From Halomonas sp. GFAJ-1 (GTDB taxonomy: Bacteria; Pseudomonadota; Gammaproteobacteria; Pseudomonadales; Halomonadaceae), in the NCBI GenBank assembly GCA_002966495.1, contig CP016490.1, positions 1,736,001 through 1,800,000 on the forward strand: DNA of 64,000 nucleotides. The letters are read 5' to 3'. Positions within the stretch are counted from its first letter, which is position 1. Each line of letters begins with the position of its first letter. Shown in pieces: positions 1-7,695 of the stretch. Made by a program: the position numbers and the translations under genes. A model generated the notes under the pieces. The model did not search any database, had not been told where the DNA came from, and saw only the letters and a list, made by a program, of their open reading frames with translations.

Positions 1-731
1 TGCAGGATCACCTACAGATCCGCTCGGTATATAGGGTTAATGGCGCTAAAACCTTGAACACCATGGCCAACTCCTTGGTGGGTAAAGCCAAGATTGGGCT
101 TGAATATTTGTTGAAACGCTCTGGCCCGATGAGCATGGCACCGTCTCAGCTGTGCATTTTTACCCGCAGTTCTGACGAGTACCAACACGCCAACATTGAG
201 TACCACGTACAGCCCTTAAGTTTGGATGCGTTTGGTCAGCCGCTGCATAACTTCCCGGCAATTACTGCCAGCGTATGCAACCTGAATCCCACCAGCCGTG
301 GCACGGTTCGGATCAAAAACCGCGACCCACAAACGGCACCGGCCATTGAACCTAACTACCTAAGCACTGAGGAAGACCGCAAGGTGGCGGCAGATTCACT
401 GCGCGTGACACGGCGCATTGCTGAGCAGCCTGCGTTCGCTAAATACGCACCGGAGGAAGTAAAGCCCGGAGTTGAATACCAAACCGACGATGAATTAGCG
501 CGCCTTGCGGGGGACATTGGGACGACAATTTTCCACCCGGTAGGCACAACGCGCATGGGGCGAGCAGACGACCCGATGGCGGTGGTTGATGCACGGCTTA
601 GAGTACGCGGCATAACGGGTTTACGCGTGGCTGACGCAGGCGTAATGCCCACAATCACTAGCGGAAATACTAATTCACCGACGCTGATGATCGCTGAAAA
701 AGCGGCAAATTGGATGTTGGAAAAAAAGTAA
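1..731 (+). CDS. GMC family oxidoreductase, C-terminal part (5' end outside window)
   Basis: This is a flavin-dependent alcohol or choline-dehydrogenase-like oxidoreductase; about 242 C-terminal residues are visible. The reading frame is open from base 3 and begins with LQDHLQIR, a typical mid-protein GMC segment, so the internal ATG at 54 is not the start. The GMC C-terminal domain is complete: FHPVGTTRMG carries the catalytic His region, and VADAGVMPTITSGNTNSP is the C-terminal signature that contacts the FAD. The family is about 530-560 residues, so roughly the first 300 residues, including the FAD-binding Rossmann motif, lie upstream of the window. Substrate cannot be deduced. No terminator is obvious after the stop at 731. 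Confidence 0.92.
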   Translation, partial: QDHLQIRSVYRVNGAKTLNTMANSLVGKAKIGLEYLLKRSGPMSMAPSQLCIFTRSSDEYQHANIEYHVQPLSLDAFGQPLHNFPAITASVCNLNPTSRGTVRIKNRDPQTAPAIEPNYLSTEEDRKVAADSLRVTRRIAEQPAFAKYAPEEVKPGVEYQTDDELARLAGDIGTTIFHPVGTTRMGRADDPMAVVDARLRVRGITGLRVADAGVMPTITSGNTNSPTLMIAEKAANWMLEKK

Positions 732-929
732 TTGCAATGTCATTTTTTTCCATCATAGTGTTGACGTGCGGCTAAGTTAAGCGCATGCTAAATGCAGTTG
801 GTTAGCAAGTCGAACGTTGTCAGCAGTATCGAACGCCCAAGCGTGAGTCTGGTGAAAGTTTCTTGTTCTACCCACTGCAACTCGGGTATTACCCCGGCTT
901 TATAATTCGCTTTATCGAGGATTTCGATC

Positions 930-1133
930 ATGGCAACTGGTACCGTTAAGTGGTTTAACGACACTAAAGGCTTCGGCTTCATTTCTCCGGACGACAATGG
1001 CGACGACCTGTTCGCGCACTTCTCCGAAATTCAAGCTGACGGCTTCAAAACTCTGCAAGACGGCCAGAAGGTTTCCTTCGACGTCACCCAGGGTAAAAAA
1101 GGCCTTCAGGCTTCCAACATCAAAGTTCTATAA
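930..1133 (+). CDS. Cold-shock domain protein (CspA family)
   Basis: This is a 67-residue single-domain RNA/DNA chaperone that melts secondary structure in mRNA. Both nucleic-acid-binding motifs are present: KGFGFI (RNP1) near residues 15-20 and DLFAHFS (RNP2) near residues 26-32. Size and sequence match the CspA/CspD family throughout. The start ATG is preceded by a GAGG Shine-Dalgarno around 917. The leader is about 200 bases long with no other gene, which would suit the long structured 5' UTRs of cold-shock genes, and a TATAAT-like box lies at 901-906. Whether it is cold-inducible or constitutive cannot be told from sequence. It is monocistronic, closed by the terminator at 1181. Confidence 0.97.
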   Translation: MATGTVKWFNDTKGFGFISPDDNGDDLFAHFSEIQADGFKTLQDGQKVSFDVTQGKKGLQASNIKVL

Positions 1134-1180
1134 TTAGAACCCTTGATGTTCGCAGCTAGCGCATTATGCTAGCTTGCTGA

Positions 1181-1208
1181 AAAACCCCGCCCTGAGCGGG
1201 GTTTTTTA
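1181..1208 (+). terminator. Rho-independent terminator of the cold-shock gene
   Basis: A GC-rich stem ACCCCGC/GCGGGGT with loop CCTGA is followed by a run of six T. A second small dyad, GCTAGC at 1154-1159 and 1167-1172, lies just upstream. Position 48 bases after the csp stop fits its transcript end. Confidence 0.9.
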
Positions 1209-1231
1209 TTTCTACTCCAATCTACTCTGTT

Positions 1232-1292
1232 TCACACCTCACACCTCACACCTCACACCTCACACCTCACACCTCACACCTCACACCTCACA
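1232..1292. repeat. Heptanucleotide tandem repeat, TCACACC x 8 plus partial
   Basis: Eight perfect copies of TCACACC run from 1232 to 1287, followed by the partial copy TCACA. The array sits between the csp terminator and the SLC13 permease gene that starts at 1423. It is outside any credible coding frame. Unit length 7 is not a multiple of 3 and the purity suggests recent slippage. No function is visible; length change could alter spacing upstream of the permease promoter. Confidence 0.97.
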
Positions 1293-1422
1293 TTCATATA
1301 TTCTTTTTTGGTCTTAACCTGTTTCTAAAAATAACTTTTTAGAATATGCGATTGGCGTCACAATGCTCCCATGCTTTTTTGTTAAGCCTTTTTATAAAGC
1401 TTTCTGTTAAGGACGTGGGGTT

Positions 1423-3192
1423 ATGTCGCTGGATGCTTGGATCGCTGTTGGGGTAGTGCTGACTATCTTTCCACTGATGGCGCTATCGCGCCTTGGCCCC
1501 GATATTATTCTGTTGGGTGCGGTAGTGGTGTTAATGACGCTGGGGGTAATTGACCCGCAGCAAGCGCTGGGCGGTTTTTCCAACAGCGGCCTGTTTACCG
1601 TGGCGTTTATGTACGTACTGGTTGCCAGTATTCGTGAAACCGGCGGTATCGACCTCATTATTCGCTATGTTCTAGGCCGCCCTAACAGTGAGCGAGGCGC
1701 GCTTGTGCGGTTGCTGCTGCCGGTGGCATCACTGAGTGGTTTTCTTAATAACACCCCCGTCGTTGCCACCTATATTCCTGCCGTGATGAGCTGGAGTCGT
1801 CGGCTGCGTCTCTCCCCGCAGCGGCTTTTAATGCCGCTGAGCTTCGCTTCAATACTGGGCGGGACTATTACCCTATTTGGTACCAGTACTAATCTGGTGG
1901 TGCATGGGCTACTGGTCGAGCGTTACCCTGATTTTGCCATGGGGCTGTTTGATTTGGCCTGGGTTGGCATTCCTGTGGCGGTGGTTGGGCTTACTTATCT
2001 GATTCTACTGGGGCCGCGTCTTCTGCCTTCCCGAGAGGGTATGGCAAAAGCCTTTGCTAACCCCCGCGAGTTCACCATTGAGATGGAGGTTGATCCTGCC
2101 GGTATTTTGGTTGACCGCACGGTGGAAGAGGCTGGACTGCGCCATTTGCAGGAGTTGTTTCTGGTCGAAATAGAGCGTGCTGGTAACGTAGTGAGCGTCG
2201 TGGGACCCGGGGAGCAGCTAAAGGGTGGGGATCGGTTAGTGTTTGTAGGCACCTCCGATGCGGCCGTTGAGCTGCAGCAGATACGTGGTTTAATTCCTTC
2301 TCACGATGGCGCTTCCAGCTTGGAGAAAGAGTTTAAGGAGCGCCGGCTGGTAGAGGCGGTAGTTTCTAATCAGTGTCAGTTTATTGGCCAGCGCATCCGC
2401 GATGGACGTTTTAGAACGCTATACGGTGCTGCGGTGCTGGCCGTTTGCCGGAGCGGTGAGCGGGTAACGGGTAACCTAGGGCAAGTGCGCTTGCAGCCTG
2501 CTGATGTGCTGCTATTAGAGGCGCGCCCACCGTTTATTGAGCGCCACCGTCAGTCGAAAGACTTCCTACTAATCAGCGAGCTGAACGGCGCAGCGCGCCC
2601 GGTTCATGAAAAAGCTCCGCTGGCCTGGGCGATTTTGCTGGGTGCTGTGCTGCTTGCTGCCTTTGGGGTGTTGAGTATGCTCAATGCCGCGATGCTTGGG
2701 GCTGCGCTGGCGCTGCTCACGGGTTGCTGCACAGTCGGGGCCGCCAAGCGAGGTTTAGATACCCAAGTACTACTGACCATCGCTGCCTCTTTTGGCGTGG
2801 GGGCAGCGCTGCAAAGCTCCGGTGCCGCCGATGTTATCGCGGGAGGCGCTCTTTCCCTGGTGGCGGGTAATCCATTGCTTTTGCTCATTGGTACTTACTG
2901 CGTTGTAGCGCTGCTCACTGAGTTAGTCACCAATAATGCCGCCGCGGTGATTATTTTCCCGGTGGTGATAGCCGCCGCTGAAAGCCTAGGGGTTAATCCG
3001 ATGCCCTATGTGGTAGCGGTGATGTTTGCTGCTTCGGCGAGCTTTCTAACCCCGATTGGCTATCAAACAAACTTAATGGTGCACGGCCCTGGTGGTTATC
3101 GAATAAGCGATTTTTTACGTGTGGGCGGTGGTTTAAACTTACTTACCGGTGCCATTTCGTTGACGCTTATTCCGCTGGTTTGGCCGTTTTAA
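1423..3192 (+). CDS. SLC13-family permease with central RCK_C (TrkA-C) domains
   Basis: This is a 589-residue inner-membrane carrier of the divalent anion:sodium symporter (DASS/ArsB-NhaD) superfamily, probably importing dicarboxylate, sulfate or a similar anion. Hydrophobic helices fill residues 1-200 and about 395-589. Between them lie two regulatory RCK_C-like domains, near 205-290 and 300-380, recognisable by DRLVFVGTSDAA and the repeated beta-rich pattern. The paired membrane hairpin motifs are visible as NNTPVVATYIP and ITLFGTSTNLV in the first half and TNNAAAVIIFP and FLTPIGYQTNLMV in the second, as expected for an inverted-repeat transporter. A TTAAGGA Shine-Dalgarno precedes the ATG. 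Substrate is unknown. It stands alone, with the heptamer repeat in its upstream region. Confidence 0.9.
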   Translation: MSLDAWIAVGVVLTIFPLMALSRLGPDIILLGAVVVLMTLGVIDPQQALGGFSNSGLFTVAFMYVLVASIRETGGIDLIIRYVLGRPNSERGALVRLLLPVASLSGFLNNTPVVATYIPAVMSWSRRLRLSPQRLLMPLSFASILGGTITLFGTSTNLVVHGLLVERYPDFAMGLFDLAWVGIPVAVVGLTYLILLGPRLLPSREGMAKAFANPREFTIEMEVDPAGILVDRTVEEAGLRHLQELFLVEIERAGNVVSVVGPGEQLKGGDRLVFVGTSDAAVELQQIRGLIPSHDGASSLEKEFKERRLVEAVVSNQCQFIGQRIRDGRFRTLYGAAVLAVCRSGERVTGNLGQVRLQPADVLLLEARPPFIERHRQSKDFLLISELNGAARPVHEKAPLAWAILLGAVLLAAFGVLSMLNAAMLGAALALLTGCCTVGAAKRGLDTQVLLTIAASFGVGAALQSSGAADVIAGGALSLVAGNPLLLLIGTYCVVALLTELVTNNAAAVIIFPVVIAAAESLGVNPMPYVVAVMFAASASFLTPIGYQTNLMVHGPGGYRISDFLRVGGGLNLLTGAISLTLIPLVWPF

Positions 3193-3265
3193 GCGGACAA
3201 TGTCTCGCTGTTAACGTTACTTTGCGCTAGGGTGGCGCTTTTAAATTCAGCAAGGAATTAACCTC

Positions 3266-3931
3266 ATGACAGCCCCAGGCGAACTGATTATTGAACCGAA
3301 AAATGGTCAACCCGCCGATGCGTGTGTGTTTATCATTCATGGCTTAGGTGCCGATGGGCACGATTTTGAGCCGCTGGTTCCCGCGCTTACGCTACCTGAC
3401 GATGCGCATGTGCGCTTTATTATGCCCCATGCGCCGCGCCTGCCAGTGACCATCAATGGCGGCATGGTGATGCCCGCTTGGTATGACATTCTCGCGATGG
3501 ACCTGGGGCGCCGCGTAGACGAAGGCCAGCTGATGAAATCTGCCGAGCGGATTCAGGCGCTGATTCAAGAGCAGATCGACCAAGGCATTGATAGCCAGCG
3601 CATTATTGTGGCTGGCTTCTCCCAGGGTGGGGCCGTTGCTTACCAGGCCGCGCTCTCTTTCCCTCAGCCTTTAGGCGGCTTGTTAGCCATGTCGACCTAC
3701 TTTGCGACCGCCGATAGTATCGAGCTAGCCGACGCCAACCGGCACATTCCTATTGAAGCTCACCACGGCAATTTTGACCCCATCGTGCCGGAAACCCTTG
3801 GCCGCAGTGGGGTTGAGCGTTTAAAAACATTGGGGTATGAGGTGAATTATCGCCAGTACCCAATGGCTCACGCACTTTGTCCCCAGCAGGTAGGCGATAT
3901 TGGCCGCTGGCTTAGCGGGCGTTTAGCCTAG
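3266..3931 (+). CDS. Carboxylesterase/lysophospholipase, alpha/beta hydrolase
   Basis: This 221-residue soluble serine hydrolase belongs to the phospholipase/carboxylesterase family (abhydrolase_2; acyl-protein thioesterase-like). The oxyanion HG motif IIHGLGADG lies at about residues 23-31. The nucleophile elbow is GFSQGG at residues 117-122, giving Ser119. The acid is in GNFDPIVP and the histidine in MAHALCP near the C terminus, so the triad is complete. Length is normal for the family. An AAGGA Shine-Dalgarno lies 10 bases before the ATG. It probably hydrolyses short-chain esters or lysophospholipids. It lies 73 bases after the permease, which need not imply a shared function. Confidence 0.93.
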   Translation: MTAPGELIIEPKNGQPADACVFIIHGLGADGHDFEPLVPALTLPDDAHVRFIMPHAPRLPVTINGGMVMPAWYDILAMDLGRRVDEGQLMKSAERIQALIQEQIDQGIDSQRIIVAGFSQGGAVAYQAALSFPQPLGGLLAMSTYFATADSIELADANRHIPIEAHHGNFDPIVPETLGRSGVERLKTLGYEVNYRQYPMAHALCPQQVGDIGRWLSGRLA

Positions 3932-4007
3932 GGCTGCGTCGACAAGTGACTAAAAGGCAGGCAAAGTAATTACCCCTACAGCCGATGCAAGGGATTAGCG
4001 AAGGCGC

Positions 4008-4706
4008 ATGATAGCTTCCTCTATATTATTAGAAGGGGGGTTAGCACTCTGCTTATGTGTAGTAGCGCTTGCCTGCCTGTTTGATCGTCATCTGTTACGG
4101 GCTAGCTGCCTGTTCGTGGTATTTGCCCTGCTCATGACCTTGGCGTGGTGGTGGTTAGGCGCCCCCTGGTTGGCTTTAGCCGAGCTTGTGTTGGGGGCGC
4201 TGTTAACGGGGGCGAGCTTTTTTTATGCGTTAAGAATGTTTCCTTCTGACGCAGAAACGTCTCCCCGCGGTAGGCGCGTAACCTACTACGATAATTTACG
4301 TGGCTCTTGGCATCACGGCTTAGCGCGGGCGTTGTTAGCGCTGGCATGGTGCTTAATGATGGGCGGCGCGATCCGCTATGTGATGCCTGAAATGGCGTAC
4401 TCTCCAGCTGAACATCCCCTTGTGCTAGCAGCGGTTTTGATTGCGGCAACGGCCATGGGGGCGTTTGCGCTGCATCGCCATTTACTACGCCGCTTGCTTG
4501 CCTTCAATATTCTTGGTTCTGGCGTGTTTCTCCTGCTTGCCGGTATGGCGGGCACCGTGGAGGGCGCGCAGGCATTAGTGAGCGTTGGCTTGGCGATTGC
4601 CTGGCTGGGTTCGTTACTAGGGGCGCTGTTGATTCGTCATCTTCTTCTGCTGGAAGGCGAGGATGCCCTGGGCCACGACGGTAAGGCCAAGGAGCACACC
4701 CAATGA
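4008..4706 (+). CDS. Mrp/MBH-like membrane subunit: DUF4040 (MbhD-like) fused to NuoK/MrpC-like helices
   Basis: This is a 232-residue membrane protein and the first gene of a tightly coupled cation/proton module. Residues 1-75 form three helices of the DUF4040/MbhD type, ending with ALAELVLGALLTGASFF. After a charged linker (about 80-105), the C-terminal half has five or so further helices that resemble the small NuoK/MrpC subunit (LAFNILGSGVFLLLAG). In classic Mrp operons these two regions belong to separate or differently fused proteins (the MrpA C terminus, MrpB, MrpC). The stop overlaps the next start by 4 bp. The assignment of the second half to NuoK/MrpC is inferred from position and hydrophobic pattern, so it is less certain. 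Confidence 0.72.
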   Translation: MIASSILLEGGLALCLCVVALACLFDRHLLRASCLFVVFALLMTLAWWWLGAPWLALAELVLGALLTGASFFYALRMFPSDAETSPRGRRVTYYDNLRGSWHHGLARALLALAWCLMMGGAIRYVMPEMAYSPAEHPLVLAAVLIAATAMGAFALHRHLLRRLLAFNILGSGVFLLLAGMAGTVEGAQALVSVGLAIAWLGSLLGALLIRHLLLLEGEDALGHDGKAKEHTQ

Positions 4707-6193
4707 ACTGGCGGTTTGGTCTTACAGAAACGACGTTCGAACCCCTTTGGCTTACCCACTGGGCATTAGGCGCGACGCTAGCACTGCCGATTCTCTTTGG
4801 CCTCTTAGGCGCTCTATGCTCTCCCCGGCGAGCGTTACCTGTAGGGCTTGCCTGCGTGCCCATTCTGTTGGCAGGCGTTCTGCTCATGATGGATTACCAG
4901 CAGGGGGGGCTTTTGCGCTGGCAGTGGCAGGTGGCGGGGGTAACGGTGTCGCTTCGTTTAAGCGGCGCCAGCGTTTTAATGCTGCTGGTTACTCAGTGGG
5001 TGGGTGCCGCTGCGGCGCTCTATACCCCGGGACATTTACGCTTAACGAACCCCGGTAAACAGTCGCGCTGGCTGTGGCCTTTGATGGGTGTGTTGATCAG
5101 TGCGCTTTCCCTGATCTGGCTGGCGGCGGATCTGCTAACGCTTTATGCCGCCCTGGAGTTGATGGGATTAGCGGCGGTAGGCATGCTGCTTTTATCAGGT
5201 AAACCTGCTGCGCTACTGGCGGGCATGCGCTATCTGTTACTAGCGCTGGTAGGGTCGCTGGCTTATCTGCTGGGTGTCGCTCTGGTGCTTGGGTACTGGG
5301 GGGAGCTGGATCTTCAGGCGTTAGCGGAGGTCGTGGAGCCAGGGCCGGTTGCTTGGATAGCCGCAGCGCTAATAGGCGCAGGTCTGGCGCTAAAGGCGGC
5401 GCTATTTCCTTTACATGGATGGTTAACCCCGGTGCATGAAAGTGCTTGGACTCCGGTAAGCGCGCTACACGCGGCGCTGGTGGTTAAAGCATCGCTATTC
5501 ATCTTAATTATGCTGTGGAGTATTCTGCTTCCTGATGCGGTGTTTGCCCCTCGCTTTGTCGCTTGGCTGGGAATGCTGGCCATTGTGTGGGGTGGTCTGG
5601 TGGCATGGCGATCAGATTCGCTTAAAACCCTGGTGGCCTCTTCAACGGTAGCCCAGCTGGGCTATTTGATGGTGGCTTTTCCTCTACTGATCGGGCCTGA
5701 CATTCCCCCTTTACCGAAGGCGCTAGCATGGGAGGGGTTTTGGTTACAGCTGATGGGGCACGCGCTGGCGAAAGCTGCGATGTTTATGGCAGCGGGTAAT
5801 TTGATTCTTGCCACAGGTGAAAGCTCGCTGAAGGGCCTCGCGGGCACTAGCCGTCGTTTGCCGCTGTCATTACTGGTGTTTGGTATCGCTTCCGTAACGC
5901 TTATGGGCTTACCGCCTAGCTCAGGCTTTACGGCGAAGTGGCTGCTTCTACAGGCGATGGTGATGACCCAGCAGTGGGTTGCTGTCGCAGCGCTTTTGGT
6001 GGGCACGCTGTTATCCGCGGCCTACGTGTTTCGTGTGTTCCGCTACTCCTTTGATGAAACCGCCCCCAGGCACCACTATCAGCCGTTGGCGCCGAGCATG
6101 GATCTAGTCGCGCTAGGGCTTGCCCTGGCAGCATTTGCCCTGGGATTGCTGGCCCATTTACCGCTGTCGCTATTACATGGAGGTGGCCTATGA
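4703..6193 (+). CDS. Proton-conducting membrane subunit, MrpD/NuoL-N family (first of three)
   Basis: This 496-residue polytopic protein with about 14 helices belongs to the NADH:quinone oxidoreductase/Mrp antiporter membrane subunit family. The key proton-channel segment is present: LALKAALFPLHGWLTPVHE followed by TPVSALHAALVVKAS, carrying the conserved Lys of helices 7 and 8. The conserved KTLVASSTVAQLGYL loop and the second channel with GHALAKAAMF are also visible. It probably translocates H+ or exchanges Na+(K+)/H+ together with its two paralogues downstream. ATGA overlaps join it to the genes on both sides. No peripheral NADH or hydrogenase subunits are nearby. Confidence 0.88.
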   Translation: MNWRFGLTETTFEPLWLTHWALGATLALPILFGLLGALCSPRRALPVGLACVPILLAGVLLMMDYQQGGLLRWQWQVAGVTVSLRLSGASVLMLLVTQWVGAAAALYTPGHLRLTNPGKQSRWLWPLMGVLISALSLIWLAADLLTLYAALELMGLAAVGMLLLSGKPAALLAGMRYLLLALVGSLAYLLGVALVLGYWGELDLQALAEVVEPGPVAWIAAALIGAGLALKAALFPLHGWLTPVHESAWTPVSALHAALVVKASLFILIMLWSILLPDAVFAPRFVAWLGMLAIVWGGLVAWRSDSLKTLVASSTVAQLGYLMVAFPLLIGPDIPPLPKALAWEGFWLQLMGHALAKAAMFMAAGNLILATGESSLKGLAGTSRRLPLSLLVFGIASVTLMGLPPSSGFTAKWLLLQAMVMTQQWVAVAALLVGTLLSAAYVFRVFRYSFDETAPRHHYQPLAPSMDLVALGLALAAFALGLLAHLPLSLLHGGGL

Positions 6194-7695
6194 ACGCGGC
6201 ATGGTTACCCCTTGCCACCTTGGCTACCTCTATTATTGCAGCCGTGGTGATCTTTCTTGTACCCGAGGAGGCACGACGGCTACGCACCAGCGTTAACTTA
6301 GTGGCTGCTGTCGGTAAAATTATTCTGGTGGCGTTAATGATTGGGCGGGTGTCCCAAGGCCACCTGGACACCTTTAGCTTTCAGATTATCGGCGGTATCG
6401 ATTTTGTGCTGCGTGCCGACGCGCTGGGGGTAATGTTTGCTGGCCTGTCGTCGCTTTTATGGTTATGCACCACGATCTACGCCATTGGCTACTTGGAAGG
6501 CGCGGCTAATCGGAAACGCTTTTTTGGTTTCTTCAGCCTGTGTGTGGCCAGTACCTTGGGGATCGCGTTAGCGGGCAACCTGTTTACCTTTTTAATTTTC
6601 TACGAAATGTTGACGCTGTCTACGTACCCGTTGGTGGTTCATGCGGGCACCGCTAAAGCGTTAGCAGCGGGGCGGGTTTATTTGCGCTACACGCTAACGG
6701 GTGGGGTAGTGCTGCTGTTGGGCGTCGTGATGCTTTACAGCTTAACAAGCGACCATTCGTTTGCGTCGGAGCAAGGGCTTTCTCCTTATCTTAACGATCA
6801 CCGTGGGCAGCTAACGCTAATATTTGCGCTGCTAGTGGGCGGGCTTGCCGTAAAAGCGGCGATGGTGCCCTTTCACGGCTGGCTGCCCAGAGCGATGGTG
6901 GCCCCGGCCCCCGTGAGTGCGCTGTTACATGCCGTTGCGGTAGTGAAAGCCGGTGCGTTTGGCATTATGCGGATTATCTATGATCTTTACGGGATCGAGC
7001 TGAGCGTCGAGTTAGGCGTTACCACCGCGCTGGCTATCGCTGCTTCCATCACCATCATTTATGGCTCTCTGCGGGCAATTGCGCAGCATGAGCTTAAACC
7101 CCGGCTAGCATTTTCAACCATTAGCCAAGTCTCCTACGTTGTACTGGGGGTTAGCCTTTTCGGCCCGTTTGGCACCATCGGGGCACTGGCCCATCTGTTG
7201 CACCAGGGGCTGATGAAAGTAACGCTGTTCTTCTGCGCTGGTAATTACGCCGAGGAGCTAGGTATTCACCGCATAGATGAAATGGACGGCGCTGGCAAAC
7301 GTATGCCGCTCACCAGTATTGCGTTTACGGTGGGGGCGTTGGGGATGATTGGACTGCCCCCCGTGGCTGGTTTTATCACTAAGTGGTACCTGGGTGTGGG
7401 GGCGGTTCAGGCCAATATGCACTGGGTGGTGGCTGTGCTGGTGGTCAGTAGTACCTTAAATGCGCTCTATTTCCTGCCGATTGTGCACCGCCTGTGGTTC
7501 CGCGAGGGGCCTGCCCATGGTGAAGGGGAGTGGCCAAAGGAGCGGCGCCTTGGTCGTCTGGAAACCCATGGCTGGTTGCTATGGCCTGCGGTATTTACCG
7601 CTGTGGTAAGCATTGGGGCAGGCTTATTGGCAGGGCTGCCGTTTAGCCCACTGGACTGGGCAACGCGGGTTGCGGTCGGGGAGTATCTGCCATGA
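6190..7695 (+). CDS. Proton-conducting membrane subunit, MrpD-like (second of three)
   Basis: A 501-residue, roughly 14-helix membrane protein and the most MrpD-like of the three. The diagnostic stretch VKAAMVPFHGWLPRAMVAP, then APVSALLHAVAVVKAGAF, contains the conserved Lys and His residues of the first proton half-channel; LKPRLAFSTISQVSYV and HQGLMKVTLFFCAG mark the second. An acidic residue in FYEMLTLSTYPLV corresponds to the conserved glutamate of helix 5 in MrpD/NuoL. Four-base ATGA overlaps connect it to both neighbours, so the three subunits are very likely made in equal amounts for one complex in the inner membrane. Confidence 0.9.
   Translation: MNAAWLPLATLATSIIAAVVIFLVPEEARRLRTSVNLVAAVGKIILVALMIGRVSQGHLDTFSFQIIGGIDFVLRADALGVMFAGLSSLLWLCTTIYAIGYLEGAANRKRFFGFFSLCVASTLGIALAGNLFTFLIFYEMLTLSTYPLVVHAGTAKALAAGRVYLRYTLTGGVVLLLGVVMLYSLTSDHSFASEQGLSPYLNDHRGQLTLIFALLVGGLAVKAAMVPFHGWLPRAMVAPAPVSALLHAVAVVKAGAFGIMRIIYDLYGIELSVELGVTTALAIAASITIIYGSLRAIAQHELKPRLAFSTISQVSYVVLGVSLFGPFGTIGALAHLLHQGLMKVTLFFCAGNYAEELGIHRIDEMDGAGKRMPLTSIAFTVGALGMIGLPPVAGFITKWYLGVGAVQANMHWVVAVLVVSSTLNALYFLPIVHRLWFREGPAHGEGEWPKERRLGRLETHGWLLWPAVFTAVVSIGAGLLAGLPFSPLDWATRVAVGEYLP

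Noticed and set aside
1232..1292. Possible CRISPR array
   Set aside because: Repeats of seven bases are head-to-tail with no spacers and no cas gene is present.
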